Part shown: piece by piece, positions 41,436 to 53,090 of the stretch
How the letters are laid out: each line of letters starts with the position of its first letter
How positions within the stretch are numbered: position 1 is the stretch's first letter
Source of the DNA: Arsenicicoccus piscis
GTDB lineage: Bacteria; Actinomycetota; Actinomycetes; Actinomycetales; Dermatophilaceae
NCBI RefSeq assembly: GCF_022568835.1
Contig: NZ_JAKZHV010000002.1
Location: 248,001 to 312,000, forward strand
Direction: 5' to 3'
Length of the DNA: 64,000 nt
Position numbers and translations under genes: made by a program
Notes under the pieces: model-generated
Databases searched by the model: none
What the model was told of the DNA's origin: nothing
Seen by the model: only the letters and a program-made list of their open reading frames with translations

Positions 41436-42095
41436 TCACCGCCGCCGAGGGTGCTCGGGCCACGGCGCGTCGGCCGGACGCAGGGTCGCCCAGCCACGGT
41501 CGCGCGCAGCGCAGGCCGCGAGGACGCCGATGCAGGTGGAGGGGTTGTGCAGCCGCCCGCTGAGCACCGCCTCCTGGACGTTGTCGAGGGTCGCCCACAC
41601 GGTCGGCATGCCGAGCTCCTCGTCCTCGCGCTCGTGCCGCTCGGCCTCGGGCACCGGGCTGAGCCCGCGGGCCAGGAACACACGGATCGCCTCGTCGTTG
41701 CCACCGGGGGTGGTCCAGTAGTCGACGAGCACGTCCCACTGCTCGGCGCGCAGGTCGGCCTCCTCGCCCAGCTCGCGGGCGGCCGCCAGCTGCGGCGGCT
41801 CGCCGGCGACGTCCAGCAGACCGGCCGGGATCTCCCAGTCGAACGCCCCGACGGGGTGGCGGTATTGCTGGACCACCACGAGCCGCTCCTCGTCGTCGAG
41901 CGCGAGGATCGCGACGGCGCCCGGGTGCCGCAGGAACTCGCGGCGCACCGTTCCTGCCTCGCCGAGGTCGGCGGTCTCCGACACCAGGTCGAACACGTAG
42001 CCCTCGTGGATCGTGCGCGACTCGAGCACGGGTCGGGGGTCGATCCGGTCCACGAGCTCGTCGACGCCGACGACCGGCGCACCGAGGAAGCCCAT
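41436..42095 (-). CDS. NUDIX hydrolase, probable ADP-ribose pyrophosphatase
   Basis: Hydrolyses ADP-ribose or similar nucleoside diphosphates. The 219-residue protein has the Nudix box around AGLLDVAGEPPQLAAARELG then EEADL, in the same one-residue-longer form seen in Mycobacterium tuberculosis Rv1700, with matching later parts LVDYWTTPGG and AIRVFLARGL. It starts 3 bp after the pyrG stop; pyrG-NUDIX adjacency is conserved in actinobacteria. Confidence 0.92.
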   Translation of the reverse strand: MGFLGAPVVGVDELVDRIDPRPVLESRTIHEGYVFDLVSETADLGEAGTVRREFLRHPGAVAILALDDEERLVVVQQYRHPVGAFDWEIPAGLLDVAGEPPQLAAARELGEEADLRAEQWDVLVDYWTTPGGNDEAIRVFLARGLSPVPEAERHEREDEELGMPTVWATLDNVQEAVLSGRLHNPSTCIGVLAACAARDRGWATLRPADAPWPEHPRRR

Positions 42096-42098
42096 GGC

Positions 42099-44968
<2,870 letters not shown>

Positions 44969-44996
44969 GACGTCTCTAACTTCGCTTCCTTCGAGC

Positions 44997-45016
44997 TGCA
45001 CGTGCACCGCACGTGC
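44997..45016. promoter_or_regulatory. Two GCACGTGC palindromes 11 bp apart
   Basis: GCACGTGC occurs at 44998-45005 (inside the longer palindrome TGCACGTGCA) and again at 45009-45016, one helical turn apart, 29-48 bp upstream of the GT4 start codon. Possible operator; no binder identified. Confidence 0.35.
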
Positions 45017-45075
45017 GCGTGGACCGGGGGCGCTCGGTGGAGCGCGTGCCCTTCGTGCCCTTTGTCACACCTACG

Positions 45076-46689
45076 TTATCCCGTGCGCCGCCCTCGTCCG
45101 AGCCGAGCGAGTCCGGCCACCCGCGCGAGGAGCGCGCCGATGCCCGCTCGGTCGGTCACGGTCAGCAGCGCCACCGCGACGACGGCGGCGACGACCGCGC
45201 AGGTCACGCCCACCACAAGCGCAGCACCCACGCCCGACGGAGCCAGCCAGGAACCGAGCTGGTGGCCGAGGACGCCGGCCACCACCAGGGCGCAGACCCC
45301 GGCGAGCAGGCTGCGGCCCACACCGCTCACGGCCGCCGGCCCCCAGCCGGAGCGCACCGAGACCAGCAGCCCGAGGCCGAGGACGGTCATGCCGACGCTC
45401 GCACCGATGCCGAGGGCGACGATGGCGCTGGTCGCGTCCCCGGACGGCAGCGCGAACGGCAGGGCGGCGGCGATCCCCCAGCCGGCGAGCGCCCAGCGCG
45501 CGGCCGCCGACGGCCGCCCCCGCACGTAGAGCGCCCGGCTGAGCAGGGCGGCCAGCCCGAAGGCGAGCAGCCCGGGAGCGAACGTCACCAGCCCGGCGCT
45601 CACTGCGTCACGGACTCCCTGACCGCCGATGCCGCCGCTGCGCCCGGCGTCGATCGCAGCGAAGAAGGCACCGACGGCGGGCGCGACGGCCACGAGCGTC
45701 GCCGCCCCCACCGCACCGGCTGCGACGATCGACCGCGCCGCCGTCGCCAGCCGCGCGTCCACCGCCTCGGCCGCCATCGAGGGGAACACCGCGGTGGCGA
45801 TCGGCACGACGAGCACGGCGTAGGGCAGCAGGTAGACCGCCTGGACGTACTGATAGATGTTGACGGTCCCCGTCGTGCCGCGGTTGTTGGCGAACCAGAT
45901 GATCGCGATCGCGGCGGCCTGCTGAGCGAGCAGGCCGAGCACCCCCGCGACGGCGAGCCCCCGGGCGGTGCGCGCCACCCCGGGCGGGAAGCGCACGGTG
46001 GGACGCAACCGAGCCCCGGTGCGACGCAGCGGGACGAGCAGCGGCAGCGAGAGGGCTACGACACCCAAGGTGGTGCCACCCGCGAGCGCGGCGACCGCGG
46101 CGTCGCTCAACCCGCCGGGCGAGCCGTCGCCCTTCAGCGCGGCGTAGGCGAGGTAGGCGATGATCACGACGACGCTCGAGAGCAGCGGCGCCGTCGCCGC
46201 CATGGCGAAGCGACCGCGCGCCTGCAGCGCACCGACGGCGACCACGGAGATCCCGTAGAGCGGGAGCTGGGGTGCGAACCAGCGCAACAGCTCGGCGGTG
46301 AGCTCCCTTGTCGCCATGGACTGCTCGGCGACGAAGGGCGCCGTGATCGGCCCGGCGAGGACGGCGAGCAGCACGGCGAGCGGCACGAGCACGAGCATCG
46401 CCCAGGTGAGGAGCGCCGAGGTGACCTGGTCCGCCTGCGCGTCCTCGTCGCGCGCGAGGTGGCGCGAGATCAGCGGCACCGCGACCGCCGCGAGCGCCCC
46501 GCCGGCGGCCACCTCGTAGAGCACGTTGGGGAGCATGTTGGCCGAGTTGTAGGCCGTGCCGACCTCGGTCGCGCCGACCGTGGACGAGAAGACGAGCGTG
46601 CGACCGAAGCCGAACAGCCGGGAGGCGAGGGTGAGCACCGCGATGAGGCCGGTCGCGGCGACGAGCGACCCGCGCGCCCGAGGGGTCAC
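45076..46689 (-). CDS. murJ: MurJ-like lipid II flippase (MviN family)
   Basis: A 537-residue integral membrane protein with about 14 segments, MOP superfamily. Conserved regions include LASRLFGFGRTLVFS, AYNSANMLPNVLYEVAAGGAL and LLPYAVLVVPIATAVFPSMA. It flips lipid II or a related lipid-linked precursor. GTG 46689 overlaps the upstream stop (GTGA). Since actinobacteria may carry more than one MviN paralogue and this one lacks the large cytoplasmic pseudokinase part seen in mycobacteria, it might serve another lipid-linked glycan. Confidence 0.88.
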   Translation of the reverse strand: MTPRARGSLVAATGLIAVLTLASRLFGFGRTLVFSSTVGATEVGTAYNSANMLPNVLYEVAAGGALAAVAVPLISRHLARDEDAQADQVTSALLTWAMLVLVPLAVLLAVLAGPITAPFVAEQSMATRELTAELLRWFAPQLPLYGISVVAVGALQARGRFAMAATAPLLSSVVVIIAYLAYAALKGDGSPGGLSDAAVAALAGGTTLGVVALSLPLLVPLRRTGARLRPTVRFPPGVARTARGLAVAGVLGLLAQQAAAIAIIWFANNRGTTGTVNIYQYVQAVYLLPYAVLVVPIATAVFPSMAAEAVDARLATAARSIVAAGAVGAATLVAVAPAVGAFFAAIDAGRSGGIGGQGVRDAVSAGLVTFAPGLLAFGLAALLSRALYVRGRPSAAARWALAGWGIAAALPFALPSGDATSAIVALGIGASVGMTVLGLGLLVSVRSGWGPAAVSGVGRSLLAGVCALVVAGVLGHQLGSWLAPSGVGAALVVGVTCAVVAAVVAVALLTVTDRAGIGALLARVAGLARLGRGRRTG

Positions 46690-47546
46690 GACCGCCCGAG
46701 CCGGTCGAGCTCGCGCAGGACCGGCGTCGCCTCGATGACGCGGGTGAAGCTCACCCGCTCCGAGGCCAGCACCAGGGCGCTCACGACCGCGAGCGCACCG
46801 AGCCGGCCGCGGGGGCCGAGTCGGGTCAGCAGGGCCGTGCCGAGCAGGGCGCCGGCCGCGTTGGCGCCGGTGTCGCCGAGCATCGCGCGGCCGGCGAGGT
46901 CCTCGGGCAGCAGCGCGACGGCGGGTCCCGCGGCCGCGAGGGCGAGCGCGCGGGTGGCCTCGGGCTGGACCGGCCCGGCGTCCCCACCGGCGGCGAGCAG
47001 TCCCGCGGCACCGAGGGTGACCTTGAGCGCACGGCCCGGACGCAGGTCGAAGAGGTTGACCAGGTTGGCGCTCCCGGCGACCAGCGCGGTGCCGACCAGC
47101 GTGCCGAGCAGCCGAGCACCCGCACGGTCGACGAGCAGGGTCGTGACCAGGCCGGTGAGCCCGAGCACCGCGATCTTGGTGCTGCCCGTCGTGACGCGTC
47201 CCTCGCGCAGCGCGCCGAGGTGGCCGCGCAGGCCCTTCACGTCGGTGGCGCCGGCGAGGTCGTCCAGTGCGCCGACCACTGCTGCGCCCGTGACCGCCGC
47301 CGCGCCCGCTACGACAGTCCCGGCGCCGACGCTGCCGGATCCACGGGGTCTACCGGATGTCGTTGCGGCCCAAGCCAACCCACCGAGCGCGCCGAGCGCG
47401 TAGGCCGGACCTTCGAGCAGGGTGACCGACCGTCCGGCGTGACTGGTGCGGGTCCACCGCTCGACGCCTCCGGGCGGCCAGCGGGTCAGCAGCGCGTAGA
47501 CAGCCACGGCACCGGTGCCACCCGCGGCACCGACCGACCAGGTCAT
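46686..47546 (-). CDS. MraY/WecA-like phospho-sugar transferase homologue
   Basis: A 286-residue membrane protein, about eight to nine segments, resembling polyprenyl-phosphate phospho-GlcNAc/MurNAc-pentapeptide transferases. Diagnostic points: GALDDLAG (the Asp pair), ANLVNLFDLRPGRA, and LGDTGANAAGALLG. Sequence is Ala/Gly-rich and shorter than true MraY (about 360), so it may be a divergent paralogue. It is coupled to mctB/steB and murJ by 4-bp overlaps, indicating a role in envelope lipid intermediates. Confidence 0.8.
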   Translation of the reverse strand: MTWSVGAAGGTGAVAVYALLTRWPPGGVERWTRTSHAGRSVTLLEGPAYALGALGGLAWAATTSGRPRGSGSVGAGTVVAGAAAVTGAAVVGALDDLAGATDVKGLRGHLGALREGRVTTGSTKIAVLGLTGLVTTLLVDRAGARLLGTLVGTALVAGSANLVNLFDLRPGRALKVTLGAAGLLAAGGDAGPVQPEATRALALAAAGPAVALLPEDLAGRAMLGDTGANAAGALLGTALLTRLGPRGRLGALAVVSALVLASERVSFTRVIEATPVLRELDRLGRS

Positions 47547-48502
47547 GGCGTGAGCGCCGGGATCGGCCCCTGGGCGTCCTTGGTCAACCCGTAGCGACCC
47601 ACCTTGCCGACCAGCTGCTGCTGCAGCGCGATGATCGTGGCGGCCTGCCCCATCGGGAGCTCGAGGTCGTCGACGGTCGACACGGCGGCGTTGGTGGAGC
47701 CGTCGGCGCGCATGGCGGCGATGACGCCGCCGGCGACCCCGGTGTCGGTGGTGGCCGCGGCCGGCGTGGACGCGGCGGCGGCGACGGCCCCCCGACCGAC
47801 CCGGTCCAGTGCACCCACGATGCGTAGGTAGGACTTCTGCTCCGCCGTCGTCTGCTCGGCACTGTCCGAGGAGACGGGGCCGGCTACGAGGATCGAGCTG
47901 GTCGCCGGCCCCGGTGCGCCCTCGGAGTACTGCAGCAGGCCGGCCGACTTCAGCTTCGGCAGGACGGTCGGCCCGAACGTCTCGTCGTAGACCGGGGCGG
48001 ACGCGCCGCCGGACACGACCGAGCGGGCGAGGAGCACAGCGGGCAGGTCGGCGGCGTCACCTGCGGTGACCTTCGCCGCCGCGGCGATGCTGGCGACCTG
48101 CTCGGAGCGGGCCTGAGCGCCAGACGTCGAGATCATGTCCTTGGTGAGGCGCACGCGCGGTCCGACCTGACCACCGGCGGCGACCACGGCGTCGGCGACG
48201 TCGTCCACGAGGTCGGTGGGGCTGTCCGGACCAGCCACGAGGGCTACGGTCTGGCCCTTGAGCCGCCCGTTGACGACCAGGGGCAGCGTCGCCGCGCCGT
48301 ACGTCATGGCCGCCTGCTGGTCGGACTTCGCGTCCGACAGCTGGGTGTTGAGGTCGGCCTTCTCGGCGCGCAGCTTGGTGACCTCGCTGCTGAGCGTGGT
48401 GCCGATGTCCTCCTTCAGCGGGCCGGCGCCGAGCACGATGCCGATGGCGAGCGCGAGGAAGATCGCGATGATCGACACGAGGTGGTAGCGGAAGTCGATC
48501 AC
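47543..48502 (-). CDS. steB: MctB/SteB family envelope protein
   Basis: A 319-residue protein with a single N-terminal membrane segment in VIDFRYHLVSIIAIFLALAI, a coiled-coil (about residues 35-65), and an extracytoplasmic domain. Homologous to M. tuberculosis Rv1698 (MctB, described in copper resistance) and Corynebacterium SteB, which pairs with SteA in cell separation. GTG 48502 has GGAG at good distance. Direct adjacency to steA favours the cell-division role. Confidence 0.88.
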   Translation of the reverse strand: MIDFRYHLVSIIAIFLALAIGIVLGAGPLKEDIGTTLSSEVTKLRAEKADLNTQLSDAKSDQQAAMTYGAATLPLVVNGRLKGQTVALVAGPDSPTDLVDDVADAVVAAGGQVGPRVRLTKDMISTSGAQARSEQVASIAAAAKVTAGDAADLPAVLLARSVVSGGASAPVYDETFGPTVLPKLKSAGLLQYSEGAPGPATSSILVAGPVSSDSAEQTTAEQKSYLRIVGALDRVGRGAVAAAASTPAAATTDTGVAGGVIAAMRADGSTNAAVSTVDDLELPMGQAATIIALQQQLVGKVGRYGLTKDAQGPIPALTP

Positions 48503-48539
48503 GACGAGACTCCTGCGATCGGGGACGAGATGACGGCGC

Positions 48540-49733
48540 TCACGTGACCAGCCCGACGATCCACGAGACCAGGTCGTCCCAGCGCGCACCGATCAGCTGG
48601 AGCAGGGCCTGGCCGCCCGGGGTCGCCGCGAGCGCGGCCCACAGCGCGAGCAGGCCGACGAGCGCGAGCAGCAGCATGGAAAAGCTGGAGATCCGGGAGC
48701 GGTAGAGCCGTGACACGCCCTTGGCGTCGACGAGCTTGCCGCCGACCCGCAGCCGGGTGAGGAAGGTGCTGGCCATGCCGGCGCGACCCTTGTCGAGGAA
48801 CTCGACCAAGGTGGCGTGCGTGCCGACGGCGACGATCAGCTCGGCGCCCGCGTCGTCGGCGATCAGCATGGCGATGTCCTCGCTGGTGCCGGTGGCGGGG
48901 AACACGATGGCGTCGATGCCGAGATCGGTGACCCGCTGCAGCCCGGGGGCCCGACCGTCGCGGTAGGCGTGGACGATGATCTCAGCGCCGCAGGCCAGCG
49001 CGGCGTCGCTCACCGAGTCCATGTCGCCGACGATGAGGTCCGGCTTGCGGCCCACCTCCAGCAGGGCGTCCGCTCCCCCGTCGACGCCGATGAGAACGGG
49101 CTTGTACTCACGCATGTAGTGCTGCAGGGCGCGCAGGTCTTCCTTGTAGTGGTAGCCGCGCACCACGACGAGCACGTGCCGGCCGCGCATCTCGGTCTTG
49201 AGCGGTGGCAGCCCGACGCCGTCGAGCAGCAGGCCGCGTTCCTTGGCGATGTACTCGAGGGTGTTCGCGGCGAACGCCTCGATCTGCTCAGCGAGCCCGT
49301 CGCGGGCCCGCTCCATGTCGGCCTCGATGGCCTCCCGGGTCGAGAGCTGACCGGAGGCGACCACCCGGTCGTCCACCAGCAGGTCGGCGCACTCCAGCTT
49401 GCCGAGCTGGCCCTCCTCGACCTGCTCGAGCACGGCTGCGCCGACCTGGTCCACGAGCGGGATGCCCGCGTCGAGGATGATCTGCGGGCCGATATTGGGG
49501 TAGCGGCCGGTTGTGGAGCGGCGCGCGTTGACGATCGCGGAGGGGCTGCAGGCGACCAGCGCCTCGGCGGAGACCCGGTCGATGTCGGCGTGATCGATGA
49601 CCGCGATGTCCCCGGGGCGCAGCCGCTTGGTCAGGTCCTTGGTGCGCCGGTCCACCTTGATCGGGTGCAGGCCGTCGACCGAGTCCTCCCCGCGAGGGTG
49701 CCGGAGTCTGCCGAGGGTCGTCATCGTCACCAT
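48540..49733 (-). CDS. steA: SteA-like cytokinetic protein with thiamin-pyrophosphokinase-like fold
   Basis: A 397-residue protein. The N-terminal part includes RTKDLTKRLRPGDIAVIDH; the middle has the TPK-like domain with IGVDGGADALLEVG and PDLIVGDMDSVSD; two hydrophobic segments close it (about 345-395). In Corynebacterium SteA with SteB localises to the septum. ATG 49733, with ATG 49724 as alternative; both lack a strong ribosome-binding site. In many actinobacteria recN lies directly upstream; here the fructan island intervenes. Confidence 0.9.
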   Translation of the reverse strand: MVTMTTLGRLRHPRGEDSVDGLHPIKVDRRTKDLTKRLRPGDIAVIDHADIDRVSAEALVACSPSAIVNARRSTTGRYPNIGPQIILDAGIPLVDQVGAAVLEQVEEGQLGKLECADLLVDDRVVASGQLSTREAIEADMERARDGLAEQIEAFAANTLEYIAKERGLLLDGVGLPPLKTEMRGRHVLVVVRGYHYKEDLRALQHYMREYKPVLIGVDGGADALLEVGRKPDLIVGDMDSVSDAALACGAEIIVHAYRDGRAPGLQRVTDLGIDAIVFPATGTSEDIAMLIADDAGAELIVAVGTHATLVEFLDKGRAGMASTFLTRLRVGGKLVDAKGVSRLYRSRISSFSMLLLALVGLLALWAALAATPGGQALLQLIGARWDDLVSWIVGLVT

Positions 49734-49760
49734 CGTGCCATGAAAGCCTTTGAATCCGGT

Positions 49761-49797
49761 GAGCGGCGGCCCGGTCGGGTCGACCGGGCCGCCGCTC
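49761..49797. terminator. Strong hairpin terminator after the levansucrase gene
   Basis: GAGCGGCGGCCCGGT and ACCGGGCCGCCGCTC form a perfect 15-bp stem around a seven-base loop (CGGGTCG). It lies 29 bp after the levansucrase stop and 28 bp before the steA start, so it should stop fructan-operon transcripts from entering steA. Confidence 0.85.
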
Positions 49798-49800
49798 TGG

Positions 49801-49836
49801 GTCAGCCGATGTATCAGCCGATGTGTCAGCCGATGT
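49801..49836 (-). repeat. Three 12-bp repeats across the levansucrase stop codon
   Basis: GTCAGCCGATGT is present three times (the middle copy begins with A). In the gene's frame each unit reads x-Ile-Gly-stop, so the last residues and stop are repeated as DIG-stop, HIG-stop, YIG-stop. Confidence 0.8.
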
Positions 49837-51304
49837 CGTGCAGGGCTGGGATGTAGCCGTAGCCGAGCAGACCGTTGGTGCCGACGGAGCGGTCGACGGA
49901 GGTGGTGGTGGCGCCGATCCGCAGCTTGACGGTCGGGGCCAGCGTGCCGCCACGACGCCCCTCGACGTTGTCGATGAACGACTCCACCAGGCCGCCAGGC
50001 ATCACGTAGTGGGAGTACGCCTGGAACTGCCGCCCGTTCTGCAGCGGGTCGGTCGAGGTCAGGTTGAGGTCCGTGGGGTTGCCGAGCACCAGCCCGCCGC
50101 CGTTCAACGGCTGGAAGTCGCTGCGGATCCCGTTGCCGACGAACCCGTAGACACCGTCCGGTCCGCGCAGGCCGGCGGCATAGGTGAAGGCGTGGCTGAT
50201 CGTGAACAGGTAGTACTTGTAGATGTTGCCGACCTTCTTGATCACGAACTGCGGGCGCTCGGTCTGGTCGTTGACGCAGTTGGCCGAGAGGATCGGGGGC
50301 AGGAACTTCCACTTGGTGAGGTTGGCGTTGGTCGCGACCGCGAGACCGATGTTGGCCATCTGATAGTTGGCGCCCGCGCTGGTCACCTGGGCGGGGTTCT
50401 CACCCGACCGACCGAGGTCGCTGCGCTGGCACTGGTAGTCCCCGCGCTTGCCGGCCGTGTTGCCCTCGAAGACCATGAACGTCTTCCCGGGGTGAGCCGG
50501 GTCCTCGAAGGTGTAGGGGTCGCGGAAGCTGAAGTACGGGTTCTGGTCGTTGGTCTGGTAGTACGTGCCGTCCGGCTTGAGCAGCGGGGTGGTCTTGGTG
50601 AAGCCGGTGAGCCACACGCCGTTCGCGTTCGCCCGTAGGGCACCGGTGGACAGGGCGATCGTCGCGTCCGGCTTCGCGCGGTCGGCGAAGTCCAGGTGCG
50701 TGTAGAACAGCTTGACCTGTCCGTTGTTGAACACACGGGCCGACCCCGACCACTCCGCCTGCGTCTTCGGGGTGCGATCGCCGAAGACGTGGCCGCCGTA
50801 GATCCACGGCTTGTTGGGCTCGGACGCCTTGCGGAACCAGTAGCTGATCCGCGCGTTCACGTGCCGGTCGTCGAAGGTGTAGCCCGCGTAGGGGTCGGCC
50901 GTCAGGGAGAAGATGACGTTCCAGCCCTTGAAGCTGTAGGTGTTCCCGTGCGCGTCGGTGAGCGGCCAGGTGTCCCACACCCACACCTGCTTGCCGGCCT
51001 TGTCCTTCATCACCGGGAAATCGACCGGGATCTCGGGCATCGTCAGCCGCGTGGGCAACGAGTTGGTGCCCGGGGCCACGTTGGGGTCCGAGGACGCCTT
51101 GATCTTCTGCGCGTCGGCCCGGGTCCAGCGCATCGTGAAGTTCGACCAGGGCGAGAAGTCGTCCTGGGTGTGCGTGGTGGCCGGTGTCGCCGCAGGCCGC
51201 TGGCTTCCCGGGGGAGCCGACGTGCCGGCGAAGGCAGCAGGGGCGGCGAGGAAGCCGGTGGACGCGACCACGCCCACGGTGACGATGGTGCGGATTCTCT
51301 TCAT
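49826..51304 (-). CDS. sacB: Levansucrase, GH68 family, secreted
   Basis: Splits sucrose and transfers fructose to make levan outside the cell. The 492-residue protein has a signal peptide (cut near AAFA-GT, residue 26). The three GH68 catalytic residues are visible: nucleophile Asp111 in VWDTWPL, transition-state stabiliser Asp263 in FRDPYTFED, acid/base Glu350 in NDQTERPQF. The ATG at 51304 has GGAAAGG seven bases upstream; ATG 51310 is too close to it. It follows the lipoprotein GH32 gene by 178 bp and has its own candidate regulatory palindrome. Could partly act as inulosucrase; linkage type cannot be read. Confidence 0.93.
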   Translation of the reverse strand: MKRIRTIVTVGVVASTGFLAAPAAFAGTSAPPGSQRPAATPATTHTQDDFSPWSNFTMRWTRADAQKIKASSDPNVAPGTNSLPTRLTMPEIPVDFPVMKDKAGKQVWVWDTWPLTDAHGNTYSFKGWNVIFSLTADPYAGYTFDDRHVNARISYWFRKASEPNKPWIYGGHVFGDRTPKTQAEWSGSARVFNNGQVKLFYTHLDFADRAKPDATIALSTGALRANANGVWLTGFTKTTPLLKPDGTYYQTNDQNPYFSFRDPYTFEDPAHPGKTFMVFEGNTAGKRGDYQCQRSDLGRSGENPAQVTSAGANYQMANIGLAVATNANLTKWKFLPPILSANCVNDQTERPQFVIKKVGNIYKYYLFTISHAFTYAAGLRGPDGVYGFVGNGIRSDFQPLNGGGLVLGNPTDLNLTSTDPLQNGRQFQAYSHYVMPGGLVESFIDNVEGRRGGTLAPTVKLRIGATTTSVDRSVGTNGLLGYGYIPALHDIG

Positions 51305-51433
51305 GGTCATGCCTTTCCAAAGGATCAACAGTGAACCTACGGGGCAAGCGGTGCGCACGAGCGCACGTTGCGTGACTGCCATGCGCCAGATCAGCGTACG
51401 TCGCGGCGGCCGCCTGCGAGCGGGCTGAGCAAC

Positions 51434-51452
51434 TTGCGCAACATTTGCGCAA
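51434..51452. promoter_or_regulatory. Paired TTGCGCAA palindromes upstream of levansucrase
   Basis: TTGCGCAACATTTGCGCAA consists of two identical 8-bp palindromes three bases apart, about 130 bp upstream of the levansucrase start. It is a candidate operator or activator site separate from the palindrome that governs the importer genes. Confidence 0.45.
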
Positions 51453-51482
51453 AGGGCGACGCTCGGTGCCGACCCGCGCGAG

Positions 51483-53090
51483 TCAGCCGATCGGGGTGAT
51501 CTCGGTGATGCGAACGTTGCGCAGCTCACCCCCTCCCCCGACGCCGTAGAACGCCAGCCCGTCGTCCCCGGGCTCGGCGAAGGCGAGGTTGGAGTGCACC
51601 GAGCGGCCGTCGTCGAAGAAGACCTCGATGGTGCTGCGGTCGACCAGCACGGTCACGTGCACGGAACCACGCGACAGGTCGAACGGGCTCTTGGTCTCGG
51701 CGAACCGGCCGGGGTTGCCGGCATGCGCGCGGTTGACATAGGCGTAGTCGCCGTAGACGCCGATGTCGCCGTGCCGAGAGCCGTCCGCGCTGCGCCGGAC
51801 CTGGATGCCCACGTTGGTCTCGGGCGTGTGCTGGCTCCAGGTCAGATCGGCATCCAGCACGTATGACTCACCGTGATAGGGCATCACTCGGGTGCCGTCG
51901 ACCGGCACGGTCCCGAGATCGATCGTCCGGCTGGCTCGTTGTCGCAAGGTCGACACCGGTGCGGAGCGCAGGGACATCCGGCCGCCCTCGTCGACGAGCC
52001 TCAGCTCCCGCACGATCGAGTCGGTCCCGGTGAACCCGTCGCTCGTCCAGGTAGGAGCGGGCTGGTTGGCGTAGGCCCAGTTGTTCATCCAGCCGATGGC
52101 GAAGCGGCGCTGGTCGCTCGTCGGATCGGCATAGGTCACCGCGCCGTACCAGTCGTTGCCGTGGTCGAGCCACTGGACGGTCGGGTCGTCGGGAGTGAAG
52201 GCTCGTCCGTCGAACGAGCCGACCCAGTAGGCATAGGTGTTGGGCCCGCCCGAGGGCGTCTGGTTGCCCGAGACGCCGAGCACCCACTTCGTCTGGCCGC
52301 TCGCCGTGCGGATGGTGAACAGGTCGGGGCACTCGAGCGTGCCGAGGTCATCGCGGACGTAGCCGGACACGTACGTCCACGACTTCAGGTCCGGCGAGGT
52401 GTAGAACCCGACCTTGTTGCCCTCGGCGAGCACGGTCACCCACTGCTGGCGCGCCTCGTCACGGATCACCTTGGGGTCGCGGAAGTCTCGGACACCCGGC
52501 TTGGGCATGACCGGCCGCTCGCCGTACGGCTTGAACGTCTTGCCCCGGTCGACGGAGTACCACAGGAACTGCGCCTGGGGCCCTGAGGCGTCGACGATCT
52601 GCTGCGGGGTCGGGTGGTCCATCTGGGTCACCAGCGCGACGATGGCGCCCTTGCCGAATCCCGCACTGCCCGTAGTGTCCTCGACGACCGAGCCGGACCA
52701 CACGTCGAAGTTGGCGTTGGTCTTCTTCGGGATGGCCACGCCCTGGTCGGTGAAGGTGACGTTGTCCTTCGTGGTCGCGTGGCGCCAGGCGGTGCCGACC
52801 TCGCGCGGGTAGTCCGCGTTGTAGAGGTAGTAGTAGTGGAACGCGCCGTCGAACCAGATCGGCCGCTGCGGGTCGTTCTTCCAGTGGTCCGGCACGGTGA
52901 AGTGGTACGTGTCGCGGCGGCTGGTGGGGTTGATCGCGGGCACGGAGCTGGCCGCGCCCGCCGTCGAGCCCGCGGTCCTCGAGGCGTCCGCGGACGAGCC
53001 ATGACCGGGCGTCGCGTTCGTGCACCCCATGGCCGTCAGCATGAGGCTCAGTCCCATGCCTGCGCCCGCCAAGCGGGTCGAGCGCCGCAT
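51483..53090 (-). CDS. GH32 fructan hydrolase, lipoprotein (probable levanase)
   Basis: A 535-residue GH32 enzyme anchored outside the membrane: lipobox LTAMGC with Cys23, then a Ser/Ala/Gly linker to about residue 55. Five-blade propeller residues are nucleophile Asp73 in WKNDPQRP, Asp205 in FRDPK, Glu253 in ECPDLF. A beta-sandwich domain ends with VLVDRSTIEVFFDDG. WKNDPQRPIWFDG with YHYYYLYN-like text resembles the LevB-type levanases found beside sacB in Bacillus, as here, though exo- versus endo-action is undetermined. Its ATG shares a base with the preceding stop. Confidence 0.9.
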   Translation of the reverse strand: MRRSTRLAGAGMGLSLMLTAMGCTNATPGHGSSADASRTAGSTAGAASSVPAINPTSRRDTYHFTVPDHWKNDPQRPIWFDGAFHYYYLYNADYPREVGTAWRHATTKDNVTFTDQGVAIPKKTNANFDVWSGSVVEDTTGSAGFGKGAIVALVTQMDHPTPQQIVDASGPQAQFLWYSVDRGKTFKPYGERPVMPKPGVRDFRDPKVIRDEARQQWVTVLAEGNKVGFYTSPDLKSWTYVSGYVRDDLGTLECPDLFTIRTASGQTKWVLGVSGNQTPSGGPNTYAYWVGSFDGRAFTPDDPTVQWLDHGNDWYGAVTYADPTSDQRRFAIGWMNNWAYANQPAPTWTSDGFTGTDSIVRELRLVDEGGRMSLRSAPVSTLRQRASRTIDLGTVPVDGTRVMPYHGESYVLDADLTWSQHTPETNVGIQVRRSADGSRHGDIGVYGDYAYVNRAHAGNPGRFAETKSPFDLSRGSVHVTVLVDRSTIEVFFDDGRSVHSNLAFAEPGDDGLAFYGVGGGGELRNVRITEITPIG

